DNA of 64,000 nt from Saprospira sp. CCB-QB6. Its GTDB lineage: Bacteria; Bacteroidota; Bacteroidia; Chitinophagales; Saprospiraceae. Shown one piece after another: positions 17,606 to 24,373 of the stretch. The position numbers and the translations under genes were made by a program. The stretch lies in assembly GCF_028464065.1 (NCBI RefSeq), contig NZ_CP116808.1, positions 806,001-870,000 of the forward strand. Reading direction: 5' to 3'. Position 1 is the first letter of the stretch. Each line of letters starts with the position of its first letter. A model generated the notes under the pieces. That model saw nothing but the letters and a program-made list of their open reading frames with translations, searched no databases and was not told where the DNA came from.

Positions 17606-18059
17606 TTGACTTCTTCTCTATTTTTCCCATGACTTGCTCCGCCAAATTGGCAAAGTCGCCAGGTTCTTCTTGCAAAAGGTTATCGTAAATGGATTTGGCC
17701 CAAATCTCTATGCGATTGAAATAGGCAAAGAGCACCAACTCTTTCTCTATCTGAGCATAATCCAATAAGGCTTTGGGCAAAAGCAAACGCTGCTGTTTAT
17801 CCAGTTGCTGGGGACTCGCCCCCCTGAAAAAATAACGTACAAAGTTGCGATTCTGCCGCTGATATAAATTCAACTGCTGCAGCTCTTCCGTAATGCTCTG
17901 CCAAGCCGCCTGCGGATAAAGGGTTAAACAAGTTTCAAATCCCCGATTCAATACAAATCCTTCGCTTTCTGCCGCCGGATATTGGGCCAATAAGGCTGCT
18001 GGCAAACGGAAACGCCCCTTTGCATCAATTTTACAGCTATATTCTCCCAAAAATTGCAT
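17598..18059 (-). CDS. mraZ: Transcriptional regulator MraZ
   Basis: First gene of the cluster. MraZ has two SpoVT-AbrB-like half domains. The first is seen as 'LGEYSCKIDAKGRFRLPAALL' (residues 3-23), the second as 'RGASPQQLDKQQRLLLPKALLDYA' (near residues 80-102). In E. coli MraZ binds direct repeats of about TGGGN upstream of its own gene and represses the dcw operon. Here a matching set of GTGGG repeats lies about 125 nt upstream (18185-18222). At 153 aa it is normal. Confidence 0.96.
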   Translation of the reverse strand: MQFLGEYSCKIDAKGRFRLPAALLAQYPAAESEGFVLNRGFETCLTLYPQAAWQSITEELQQLNLYQRQNRNFVRYFFRGASPQQLDKQQRLLLPKALLDYAQIEKELVLFAYFNRIEIWAKSIYDNLLQEEPGDFANLAEQVMGKIEKKSNV

Positions 18060-18184
18060 GAAAACGAATTTGAAACCGACCGCTTAATTTATTCTAGCAC
18101 AATTAGTTTAAGTATCTCTAAAAAAGACATTTGTTTGCACTAGCTCCTCTAGCCAATCAGACTTGGCCCAAAATATTATTTTTT

Positions 18185-18222
18185 CCCACTTTTTCCCACT
18201 TTTAGCTTCCATTTTTCCCCAC
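18185..18222 (-). promoter_or_regulatory. Candidate MraZ-box operator upstream of mraZ
   Basis: On the minus strand the sequence holds GTGGGAAAAA twice in direct tandem, so GTGGG recurs with a 10-nt period (18195-18199 and 18185-18189). A third GTGGG lies further upstream (18218-18222), with a degenerate ATGGA between. GTGGG spaced by 5 nt is the arrangement known for E. coli MraZ boxes. No clear promoter could be placed between this and the mraZ start. Confidence 0.6.
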
Positions 18223-18305
18223 TGCTTGCCCTTTTAACAATCATCACTTTTTTGCGAATAGCCTTCTTGTTTTTCAATCAGTTACCCACTCTTTTTTAAG
18301 GGCTT

Positions 18306-18460
18306 GGGGCCTCCGCCTCGCTATGCTCGTCGGCGCTACGTTGCGCAGCTCGCTATTACTTGCTTCGCTGCGTCGGCTCCCGTTGGTCGGGTCGCTCGGC
18401 CCTGCGCGGGCTGCGCCCGCTGGGTCTGGCCCTAGGGCCACTGCTGCACATCGCTAGGCC
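18306..18460 (+). repeat. Family A element, copy A5 with interrupted core
   Basis: Forward copy with GGGGCCTCCGC, GCGCTACGTTGCGCAGCTCGCTATT, then about 34 extra nt before the core resumes as CGCTCGGCCCTGCG. The GCGGGCtgcGCCCGC hairpin, GGTCTGGCCctaGGGCC and CATCGCTAGGCC follow. It is the only copy here with an insertion in the core. Confidence 0.8.
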
Positions 18461-18528
18461 GCTCATCCTTTGTTTTTCTTTTGGCTGTTTTCTTCGGCGG
18501 TTCATTTCATGAGGGTTTCAACCTACAT

Positions 18529-18658
18529 GGCTTAGGGATGGAAAAGGGGGCGGCGCAGCCGCAGACCTAGCAAAATGAGCGTAGCGAATTTTGCGCAGGG
18601 CCGAGCAGACCTGCGAGCCCTGACACAGCCCGGCCCGCCCGAAGGGCGGGCAAGCCCC
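18529..18658 (-). repeat. Family A element, copy A6
   Basis: Reverse copy of the GGGGCTTGCCCGCC subtype (CCCGCCCttcGGGCGGG hairpin, GGGCTGTGTCAGGGCTCGCAG). The variable hairpin pairs CAAAAT with ATTTTG. It is the near-identical inverted partner of A7 at 23223-23375. Just before it (18510-18526) is a degenerate B hairpin, GAGGGTTTCAACCTAC. Confidence 0.85.
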
Positions 18659-18690
18659 AAAAAAACAGCTTTATAGAGCGTTTAAAAGAC

Positions 18691-18706
18691 TATACAAAAT
18701 TGTATA
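18691..18706. promoter_or_regulatory. Perfect 16-bp palindrome upstream of the M43 protease gene
   Basis: TATACAAAATTGTATA has 7-bp arms around a central AA and ends 27 nt before the protease start codon. Its size and place fit a dimeric repressor site overlapping a promoter. No regulator can be named. Confidence 0.4.
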
Positions 18707-18733
18707 TTGCAGTTCAATCCAAAATTCATTATT

Positions 18734-20284
18734 ATGTTTCGATTATATCATTTTTTTACAGCCTTACTTTTGCCTAGTCTAATTTGGGCACAACAACCTA
18801 GTCATTTAAATTGTGAGACTAGTCATGAGGCACAAGCCCTTGGCATAGAACGTCTAGCGGAAAACCGTCGTATGGCGCCTCAATTATTGGCTGAATGGCA
18901 ACAGCAGTTACAAAGCCGCAATAGTTTTGATAGTACGGTCTATGTGCCAATTACCTTTCATCGGGTAGCTAAAGGAGATGGCACAGGAGCAGTTACTTAT
19001 CAGCAATTGTATGACAACCTTTGCGCGATCAATGGTTTTTATGCGGATATGAATATTGTCTTTTATATCAATGAAATTAATGAGATTCGGTCTGAGCAGT
19101 TGTATGTAAATGAGGCAAACACTTCAGATTATATTCGCTCCTTACACAAGCGTCTTGGGGTAGTGAATATTTACGTAGGGGGTCCTTATCAACAGGGCAG
19201 CAGTTATGGGGCATATTATGCTCCCAACTTTGATTGGATTTTTGCTTGGAATAATCAAATTGCTGGAGGAACGACCCTGACCCATGAGTTAGGGCATTAC
19301 TTTACCTTGGCCCATACTTTTTATGGTTGGGAGGGAATGGAATATGCCACGGCAGCAGTGGCTAATAAGGCTCCTCAGATGGGAAGCAATGGCCGTCCGA
19401 TAGAAAAAGTAATACGTGGCCAAACAGGAGAAAACTGTCAATGGGCGGCAGATGGATTTTGTGATACGCCTCCAGATTATGCTTCTGGTGGAGGAGGCTG
19501 TAGCTTTACGGAAACTTGGAGAGATCCGGATAGCATTATAATTGATGCAACAACGAACACACCTTTAATTAGCAATCACATGAGCTATTTTTCTTGTCGG
19601 AGCAGCTTTACGGCTCAGCAGCAAGAAGCCATTATGTTGGATATGCTTTCTAGAGGTCAGCATTATAATACGGCTCCTCCTCATTTGACAGCTGATGGGG
19701 TAGCTAGCCTAAGTTTTCCAGAAGATGGAGGCTTAGTTCCCAATGTGGGGCAAGCTGTTGAATTGCGTTGGCAGGCAGCCAATGCGGCCCATGCTTATTG
19801 GGTAATTGTAGAAAAAGTAACCCCCAATAGCTGTATTCCAACAGGTCAAACACAAGAATTTTTGGCCAATGACACCTCTGTTTGGGTAAATTTAGATCCA
19901 GGGCAATATTATCGTTGGAGTGTTCGGGCAATGGGGGCACAAGACCCTTGTAATTATAATGCGACTCCTTGGGCTTGTTTCCGTACTGAATCTTGGGCGA
20001 CTGCAGTAAACGCTACAACTAATTTGGCGGCGCCCAAATTATGGCCCAACCCACAAGCCGCTGGGCAAGAGCTCATTTTATCTGTAGAAACAGCAGAAAG
20101 TCAAAAGGCCAATATTCAAATCTATAATAGCTTAGGCCAATTGCTTTCTAGCCAAGCTCTTTCGATACAAGCTGGTGAGCAGCTTTTGCGCATTGGTACT
20201 CAAGATTTGCAGGCGGGACACTATTGGCTCAATTTGCAAATGGAAGGTAAAAATAAGCAACTGCCTTTTGTCTTAGTCCACTAA
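18734..20284 (+). CDS. Secreted M43-type (pappalysin-like) metalloprotease with T9SS sorting domain
   Basis: Zinc endopeptidase predicted to be exported through Sec and then T9SS. The signal peptide is residues 1-19 (ends WAQ). The zinc site HELGHYFTLAH gives ligands His184, His188 and His194 with catalytic Glu185, and 'HMSYFSCR' further on would supply the Met-turn; both match family M43. Cysteines surround the site (CQWAADGFCDTPPDY...CSF). A Fn3/lectin-like segment follows, then a type A sorting domain of about 80 residues (KLWPNPQAAGQELIL...LQAGHYWLNLQ). I chose the ATG at 18734, which starts the signal peptide directly; an in-frame TTG lies 27 nt upstream. Substrates are unknown. Confidence 0.9.
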   Translation: MFRLYHFFTALLLPSLIWAQQPSHLNCETSHEAQALGIERLAENRRMAPQLLAEWQQQLQSRNSFDSTVYVPITFHRVAKGDGTGAVTYQQLYDNLCAINGFYADMNIVFYINEINEIRSEQLYVNEANTSDYIRSLHKRLGVVNIYVGGPYQQGSSYGAYYAPNFDWIFAWNNQIAGGTTLTHELGHYFTLAHTFYGWEGMEYATAAVANKAPQMGSNGRPIEKVIRGQTGENCQWAADGFCDTPPDYASGGGGCSFTETWRDPDSIIIDATTNTPLISNHMSYFSCRSSFTAQQQEAIMLDMLSRGQHYNTAPPHLTADGVASLSFPEDGGLVPNVGQAVELRWQAANAAHAYWVIVEKVTPNSCIPTGQTQEFLANDTSVWVNLDPGQYYRWSVRAMGAQDPCNYNATPWACFRTESWATAVNATTNLAAPKLWPNPQAAGQELILSVETAESQKANIQIYNSLGQLLSSQALSIQAGEQLLRIGTQDLQAGHYWLNLQMEGKNKQLPFVLVH

Positions 20285-20397
20285 AAAAGGATGGGGCCAA
20301 TTGGTTTTTTAAGAGATAAACTATATTTTTACCGCTGATCTATTAAGATTTCATTAGCAAACTAGGTCATTTGGCCCTACTATAATTCCTTTAGAAT

Positions 20398-20652
20398 ATG
20401 TCTAGAAAACAATATGCTCCCCCCGGCGGATCACATGAAAAGAAGTTGAGTCGCCGCGAGAAGAAGAAAATGCGTAAAGAAAACCCCTTGCAACCACTAG
20501 AACAAACGACAGAAGTGGTAAAAGAGGACAACATGATGATTACAGCTCCAGATGAAGAAGACCGCAAGCAATTGCGCATGTTGACCATCATTGCCGTAGT
20601 TAGTCTTTTTGCCTTAATGTTCTTGATGTATTTTGTATTCATCTCGACCTAA
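20398..20652 (+). CDS. Small single-pass membrane protein, function unknown
   Basis: 84 aa. A basic, Lys/Arg-rich N-terminal half (SHEKKLSRREKKKMRKE) is followed by an acidic patch (DEEDRK) and one C-terminal transmembrane helix (MLTIIAVVSLFALMFLMYFVFI). With the positive charges N-terminal, the bulk of the protein should be cytoplasmic, as in tail-anchored proteins. I do not recognise the family. A good terminator 20 nt after the stop and its own intergenic space support it as a real gene. Confidence 0.7.
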   Translation: MSRKQYAPPGGSHEKKLSRREKKKMRKENPLQPLEQTTEVVKEDNMMITAPDEEDRKQLRMLTIIAVVSLFALMFLMYFVFIST

Positions 20653-20671
20653 TAGGGGAATTTTAAAGACG

Positions 20672-20708
20672 AAAGAGCCAGCCTTTTAAGGTTTGGCTCT
20701 TTTTTTTA
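20672..20708 (+). terminator. Intrinsic terminator after the small membrane protein gene
   Basis: The stem pairs AAAGAGCCA-CCTT with AAGG-TTGGCTCTTT, and the T run continues to 20707. Confidence 0.85.
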
Positions 20709-20772
20709 TTCCTGCTCTCAAGTCCTCACTCAGTTTTTCAATCACTTCTTCCACTAAGGGAAAAAATATGTG

Positions 20773-20780
20773 TAGTTTTG
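20773..20780 (+). promoter_or_regulatory. Candidate -7 element for the glycosyltransferase-ribBA unit
   Basis: TAGTTTTG matches the Bacteroidota -7 consensus TAnnTTTG and lies 18 nt before the ATG at 20799, so the leader would be very short. A -33 TTG is not clear. Confidence 0.5.
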
Positions 20781-20798
20781 CGGCCTAAAAGCAGCTAA

Positions 20799-22004
20799 AT
20801 GATATTTGGAATAGGGCTTACGATTTTTTTGCTTTCCTCTTTTGCCGTGGTGTACACTTATGTACTCTACCCTCTTTTGCTGCGCATTTTGGGCCAAGGT
20901 AAAGGACTAAAAGGAGCAGTTTACTCTGCAGAAGATTCTGAGCTCCCTATTGTGGCCGTGCTCATGGCCGCTCATAATGAAGAGCTAGTTATTGAGCAAA
21001 AGATGCAACAGCTATTAGCAGCCCAATATCCAAAGCAAAAGCTGCATATTTACCTAGGTTCTGATTGTTCCACAGATGCCACAAATGCTATTCTGCAAGC
21101 CTATGCAGAGCAATATCCAGAACGGGTCCATTTTTTCCCCTTCCAAGAGCGACAAGGCAAACCCGCAATCATCAACCAATTAGCTGAAGCCGCCCAAAAA
21201 CAATCGGCTGAAGTGCTACTGATTACCGATGCTAACGTGATGCCTCAGCCCAAGAGCATTTACGAGCTGCTCAAACATTTTAAGCAAGAGGATATTATCT
21301 TGGTGGATAGCAATATTCAGCATTATGATAGTGAGGCAGAGGGGATTGGCCGCAATGAACAGGGTTACATTTCTCAAGAAGTACAAACTAAATATAGAGA
21401 GGGCGTCATTTGGGGCCGAACACTAGGTCCATTGGGAGGCTTTTTTGCTTTGCGAGCCAGCCACTTCTCCCCTATTCCCAAAGGCTATTTAGTCGATGAC
21501 TTTTATTGGGCCATGAAGGCCTTTGAACAGGGCGGACGGGCCATTAGCGAGCTCAAAGCCATTTGTCTAGAAGATGTATCAGGCAATTTGGCCGGAGAAT
21601 TCCGCCGAAAGGTCCGCATAGCCAGCGGCAATTATAAGAACCTAGCCACCTTTAAGCATTTACTCTTGCCCCAATGGGGAAGTTTGGCCTTTGTTTTTTG
21701 GTCCCATAAGGTCCTGCGTTGGCTAGGCCCTGTTTTTATGTTGTTAAGTTGGAGCAGTTTAGCCCTGCTCAACCTACTAGATGACAACTTAATTTGGCTC
21801 CTCTTGTTTACAGCACAGAACCTATTATTCTTTATTGTTCCATTGCTCGATTGGCTATTAGAGCAAATGGGCATACATCAGAAGTACCTGCGGTACATCC
21901 GATATTTTTTAGCCATGAATATTGCCCTAGTGAAGGGATTTATCAACTATATAAAAGGAGTCAAAACCAATGTCTGGCAACCAACAAAACGAAAGCTTGG
22001 ATAG
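20799..22004 (+). CDS. Membrane-bound family 2 glycosyltransferase
   Basis: One N-terminal transmembrane helix precedes a GT-A catalytic domain of family GT2 and at least two to three C-terminal membrane helices ([39 protein letters not shown]). Motifs seen are '[16 protein letters not shown]' for the nucleotide-binding start, '[11 protein letters not shown]', '[10 protein letters not shown]' as the DxD-like metal site, and '[15 protein letters not shown]' as the ED-like base region. The overall build resembles processive or polysaccharide-assembly transferases, but acceptor and sugar cannot be told. Its 3' end overlaps ribBA by 35 nt, so the two are co-transcribed although functionally unrelated. 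Confidence 0.88.
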   Translation: MIFGIGLTIFLLSSFAVVYTYVLYPLLLRILGQGKGLKGAVYSAEDSELPIVAVLMAAHNEELVIEQKMQQLLAAQYPKQKLHIYLGSDCSTDATNAILQAYAEQYPERVHFFPFQERQGKPAIINQLAEAAQKQSAEVLLITDANVMPQPKSIYELLKHFKQEDIILVDSNIQHYDSEAEGIGRNEQGYISQEVQTKYREGVIWGRTLGPLGGFFALRASHFSPIPKGYLVDDFYWAMKAFEQGGRAISELKAICLEDVSGNLAGEFRRKVRIASGNYKNLATFKHLLLPQWGSLAFVFWSHKVLRWLGPVFMLLSWSSLALLNLLDDNLIWLLLFTAQNLLFFIVPLLDWLLEQMGIHQKYLRYIRYFLAMNIALVKGFINYIKGVKTNVWQPTKRKLG

Positions 22005-23217
22005 AAAACTGGATAGTATTGAAGCTGCCATTCAGGATATCCGCGATGGAAAAATCATTATCGTCGTTGATGATGAGGACCGCGAAAACGAAGGAGATTT
22101 TATTTGCGCAGCAGAAAAAGTAACTCCAGAACTGGTCAACTTTATGGCCACACACGGAAGAGGACTAATCTGTACGCCACTAACCGAAGACCGTTGTAAA
22201 GAGCTTAACCTTAAGCCTATGGTGCAAACCAATACTTCGCATCATGAAACGGCCTTTACCATTTCTGTCGACCTGATTGGCCATGGCTGTAGCACAGGAA
22301 TCTCTGCCTACGATCGCTCTACCGGAATTCGCTTGCTGACCGATCCCAACACTAGCTGGACCGACTACGCCCGCCCAGGCCATATCTTTCCCCTTATTGC
22401 TAAAGATGGTGGCGTTTTGCGCCGCGCTGGACATACCGAAGCTGCTGTAGATCTAGCCCGCTTGGCTGGCTTGGCGCCCGCTGGCGTTTTGGTCGAAATC
22501 CTCAATGAAGACGGAACAATGGCCCGCCTACCCGATTTACTAAAAGTGGCCGAACAGTTCGACCTAAAAATCATCTCGATTGCCGACTTGATTAAATACC
22601 GAGTAGAAAACGAAAAATTGGTAGAGCGCCTTATCGATGTGCAAATGCCTACCGAATATGGCGATTTTCAATTGATCGCCTTTGAAGATAAAACCAGAAA
22701 TGAAACGCATTTAGCCCTCAAAAAAGGCGACTGGAAAGCCGATGAGCCCGTCTTGGTTCGGGTCCACTCTTCTTGCCAAACAGGCGATATCTTGGGCTCT
22801 TTGCGCTGCGATTGTGGCCCCCAACTGCATGCAGCCATGAAACAAATTGAAGCCGAAGGCAAAGGACTTTTGCTCTATATTATGCAAGAGGGCCGCGGCA
22901 TTGGTCTACTCAATAAGCTCAAGGCCTACAAACTACAAGAGCAGGGCTATGATACCGTAGAAGCTAACCTGATGCTCGGCTTCAAAGCAGATGAACGCGA
23001 TTATGGCATCGGGGCCCAAATCCTCAGAGAACTAAAAATTAGCAAAATGCGCCTGATGACCAACAACCCCACCAAGCGCATTGGCCTGATTGGCTACGGT
23101 CTAGAAATCGTAGAAAATGTAGAGCTCGAAATTGAACCCAACGAACATAATGAGTTCTATCTCTTTACCAAAAGAGACAAAATGGGCCATAATATTCTAG
23201 ATAAGAAGAAGTCCTAG
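21970..23217 (+). CDS. ribBA: Bifunctional DHBP synthase / GTP cyclohydrolase II
   Basis: Catalyses the two entry steps of riboflavin synthesis: ribulose-5-phosphate to dihydroxybutanone phosphate (N-terminal half), and GTP ring opening (C-terminal half, from about residue 215). RibB motifs are '[13 protein letters not shown]' and '[33 protein letters not shown]'. RibA shows the zinc/active-site motif '[21 protein letters not shown]' with its three Cys, 'QEGRGIGL' and '[10 protein letters not shown]'. At 415 aa it is standard. The start at 21970 lies inside the glycosyltransferase gene but has an AAAGGAG ribosome site 9 nt upstream, a strong one for this lineage, which settles it. No FMN riboswitch is visible. 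Confidence 0.97.
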   Translation: MSGNQQNESLDRKLDSIEAAIQDIRDGKIIIVVDDEDRENEGDFICAAEKVTPELVNFMATHGRGLICTPLTEDRCKELNLKPMVQTNTSHHETAFTISVDLIGHGCSTGISAYDRSTGIRLLTDPNTSWTDYARPGHIFPLIAKDGGVLRRAGHTEAAVDLARLAGLAPAGVLVEILNEDGTMARLPDLLKVAEQFDLKIISIADLIKYRVENEKLVERLIDVQMPTEYGDFQLIAFEDKTRNETHLALKKGDWKADEPVLVRVHSSCQTGDILGSLRCDCGPQLHAAMKQIEAEGKGLLLYIMQEGRGIGLLNKLKAYKLQEQGYDTVEANLMLGFKADERDYGIGAQILRELKISKMRLMTNNPTKRIGLIGYGLEIVENVELEIEPNEHNEFYLFTKRDKMGHNILDKKKS

Positions 23218-23222
23218 GATTT

Positions 23223-23375
23223 GGGGCTTGCCCGCCCTTCGGGCGGGCCGGGCTGTGTCAGGGCTCGCAGGTCTGCTCGGCCCTGCGCAAAATTCGCTTT
23301 GCTCATTTTGCTGGGTCTGCGGCTTCGCCGCCCCCTTTTCCATCCCTCAGCCTGCGGGCGCTTCGCGCCCTGTCC
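23223..23375 (+). repeat. Family A element, copy A7 (directly after ribBA)
   Basis: The GGGGC edge lies 5 nt after the ribBA stop, in sense. It contains CCCGCCCttcGGGCGGG, GGGCTGTGTCAGGGCTCGCAG, the variable hairpin CAAAAT...ATTTTG, CGGCttcGCCG, CATCCCTCAGCC and GGGCGCttcGCGCCC. It is near-identical, in inverted orientation, to A6 4.6 kb upstream. Confidence 0.85.
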
Positions 23376-23380
23376 ACCGC

Positions 23381-23416
23381 AAAAAAGCCCTGCCGATAAA
23401 GCAAAAGGGCTTTTTT
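23381..23416 (+). terminator. Intrinsic terminator after ribBA and copy A7
   Basis: AAAAAAGCCC pairs with GGGCTTTTTT around a 16-nt loop and has a T run. It ends any ribBA transcript that has read through the repeat, so A7 would be part of the ribBA mRNA 3' UTR. Confidence 0.7.
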
Positions 23417-23433
23417 GCTTTCTTATAATTTTT

Positions 23434-23441
23434 TATCTTTG
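23434..23441 (+). promoter_or_regulatory. Candidate -7 element for the DUF151 gene
   Basis: TATCTTTG matches TAnnTTTG exactly. A TTTG-like T run with TTG at 23415-23417 gives a 16-nt spacer, a little short of the usual. The start codon is 35 nt downstream. Confidence 0.55.
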
Positions 23442-23475
23442 TGGCCTTTGCTGTTCAAACACAACAAATCACCAA

Positions 23476-24066
23476 ATGAAAAAAGTAGAGTTAGAAATTG
23501 TAGCCCTTTCACATAGTTTGGCCCAATCGCAAAATTATGCCGTGGTTTTGGGCGAAATGGGCGGCAGTCGCCGTTTGCCTATTGTTATTGGCGGATTTGA
23601 AGCTCAGGCTATTGCTGTGGCTATGGAGGGAATGCAGGCCAGCCGGCCCATGACCCACGATCTTTTCCGAAATACGATTGAAACCTTAGACGTAGAGCTC
23701 AAAGAGGTTATTATTAGTAATTTGGTGGATGGCATTTTTTATGCAAATTTGATTTTTGTTCAAAATGGCAAAACCATAGAAATTGACTCTAGAAGTTCTG
23801 ATGCTTTGGCCCTAGCCGTTCGTTTTGAATGCCCTGTATATACTTATGAGTTTATTTTGGAGCAAGCAGGTATTGTGCTAGAAGAAGAGACCGAAAGAGA
23901 GATGGAAGAGGCCAAAAATCGCCGTCAGGAGCAACAAAAAACACGCTCTTTAGAGGATTTGAGTATGGAGGAGCTAGAGCGCAAGCTCGATGAAGTGCTG
24001 CAAGCTGAAAACTACGAGCAGGCGGCAAAAATTAGAGATGAAATGAACCGCCGAGGCGCCAACTAA
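23476..24066 (+). CDS. DUF151 / bifunctional-nuclease-family protein with UVR motif
   Basis: 196 aa from the ATG at 23476. An upstream in-frame extension encodes only family A repeat and is rejected. The N-terminal 130 residues are a BFN domain ('ALSHSLAQSQNYAVVLGEMGGSRRLPIVIGGFEAQAIA', 'DVELKEVIISNLVDGIFYANLIF', 'IDSRSSDALALAVRFECPVY'), the family of Thermotoga TM0160. After an acidic, Glu-rich linker comes a UvrB/UvrC-type helical hairpin ('SMEELERKLDEVLQAENYEQAAKIRDEMNRR'). The same two-domain build is common in Bacteroidota. Nuclease activity is reported for plant relatives; a role here is unproven. Confidence 0.92.
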   Translation: MKKVELEIVALSHSLAQSQNYAVVLGEMGGSRRLPIVIGGFEAQAIAVAMEGMQASRPMTHDLFRNTIETLDVELKEVIISNLVDGIFYANLIFVQNGKTIEIDSRSSDALALAVRFECPVYTYEFILEQAGIVLEEETEREMEEAKNRRQEQQKTRSLEDLSMEELERKLDEVLQAENYEQAAKIRDEMNRRGAN

Positions 24067-24089
24067 GCGTCAATTGGTCCAGTATAGAA

Positions 24090-24122
24090 AAGCCGCTCTC
24101 CCGTTGGGGAGAGCGGCTTATT
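24090..24122 (+). terminator. Intrinsic terminator after the DUF151 gene
   Basis: AAGCCGCTCTCCC pairs with GGGAGAGCGGCTT (12-13 bp) over a 4-nt loop, followed by a short ATT-rich tail. Confidence 0.75.
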
Positions 24123-24148
24123 GCGTTTAGAAAGGGGCGCTGCGCCTT

Positions 24149-24220
24149 GGCAAAGGCCAAATGGGAATCCTGCTACGTCTATCCTTTGATTTAATTTTCA
24201 GCTATTCTGACTTATTTTCT
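24149..24220. repeat. Family D module, second copy
   Basis: About 72 nt sharing GGCAAAGGCCAAAT, the CCTGC-AC-TCTATCCTTTG block, TTTAATTTTC and GCTATTCTG with 12230-12303. In both places it sits on the non-GGGG side of a family A copy. Confidence 0.55.
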
Positions 24221-24221
24221 T

Positions 24222-24365
24222 GGCCCAGCGCTGCGCAGCGGTGGCCCGAAGGGCCAGACCCAGTTTTTTTGAGCGCAGCGAAAAAAAACGCAGGGCCGAG
24301 CGAAGAGCGAGCCGCGCAGCATAGCGGCGGCCGACCTAGGCGAAGCCTAGCCGGCCGCGGGCCCC
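24222..24365 (-). repeat. Family A element, copy A8
   Basis: Reverse copy whose GGGGC edge lies 8 nt past the stop codon of the minus-strand gene at 24374. The edge module (GGCCGACCTAGG, CCTAGCCGGCCGCGGGCCCC) is shared almost exactly with A16 at 50309-50447. The variable hairpin is a T run/A run stem around GCGCAGCG. Confidence 0.85.
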
Positions 24366-24373
24366 AAAACAAA

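Noticed and set aside
21900-21970. FMN riboswitch before ribBA
   Set aside because: The upstream region is coding sequence of the glycosyltransferase and shows none of the conserved FMN-aptamer blocks.
23217-23475. N-terminal extension of the DUF151 protein by 85 residues
   Set aside because: The extension is copy A7 plus a terminator and promoter; the family starts at MKKVELEIV.
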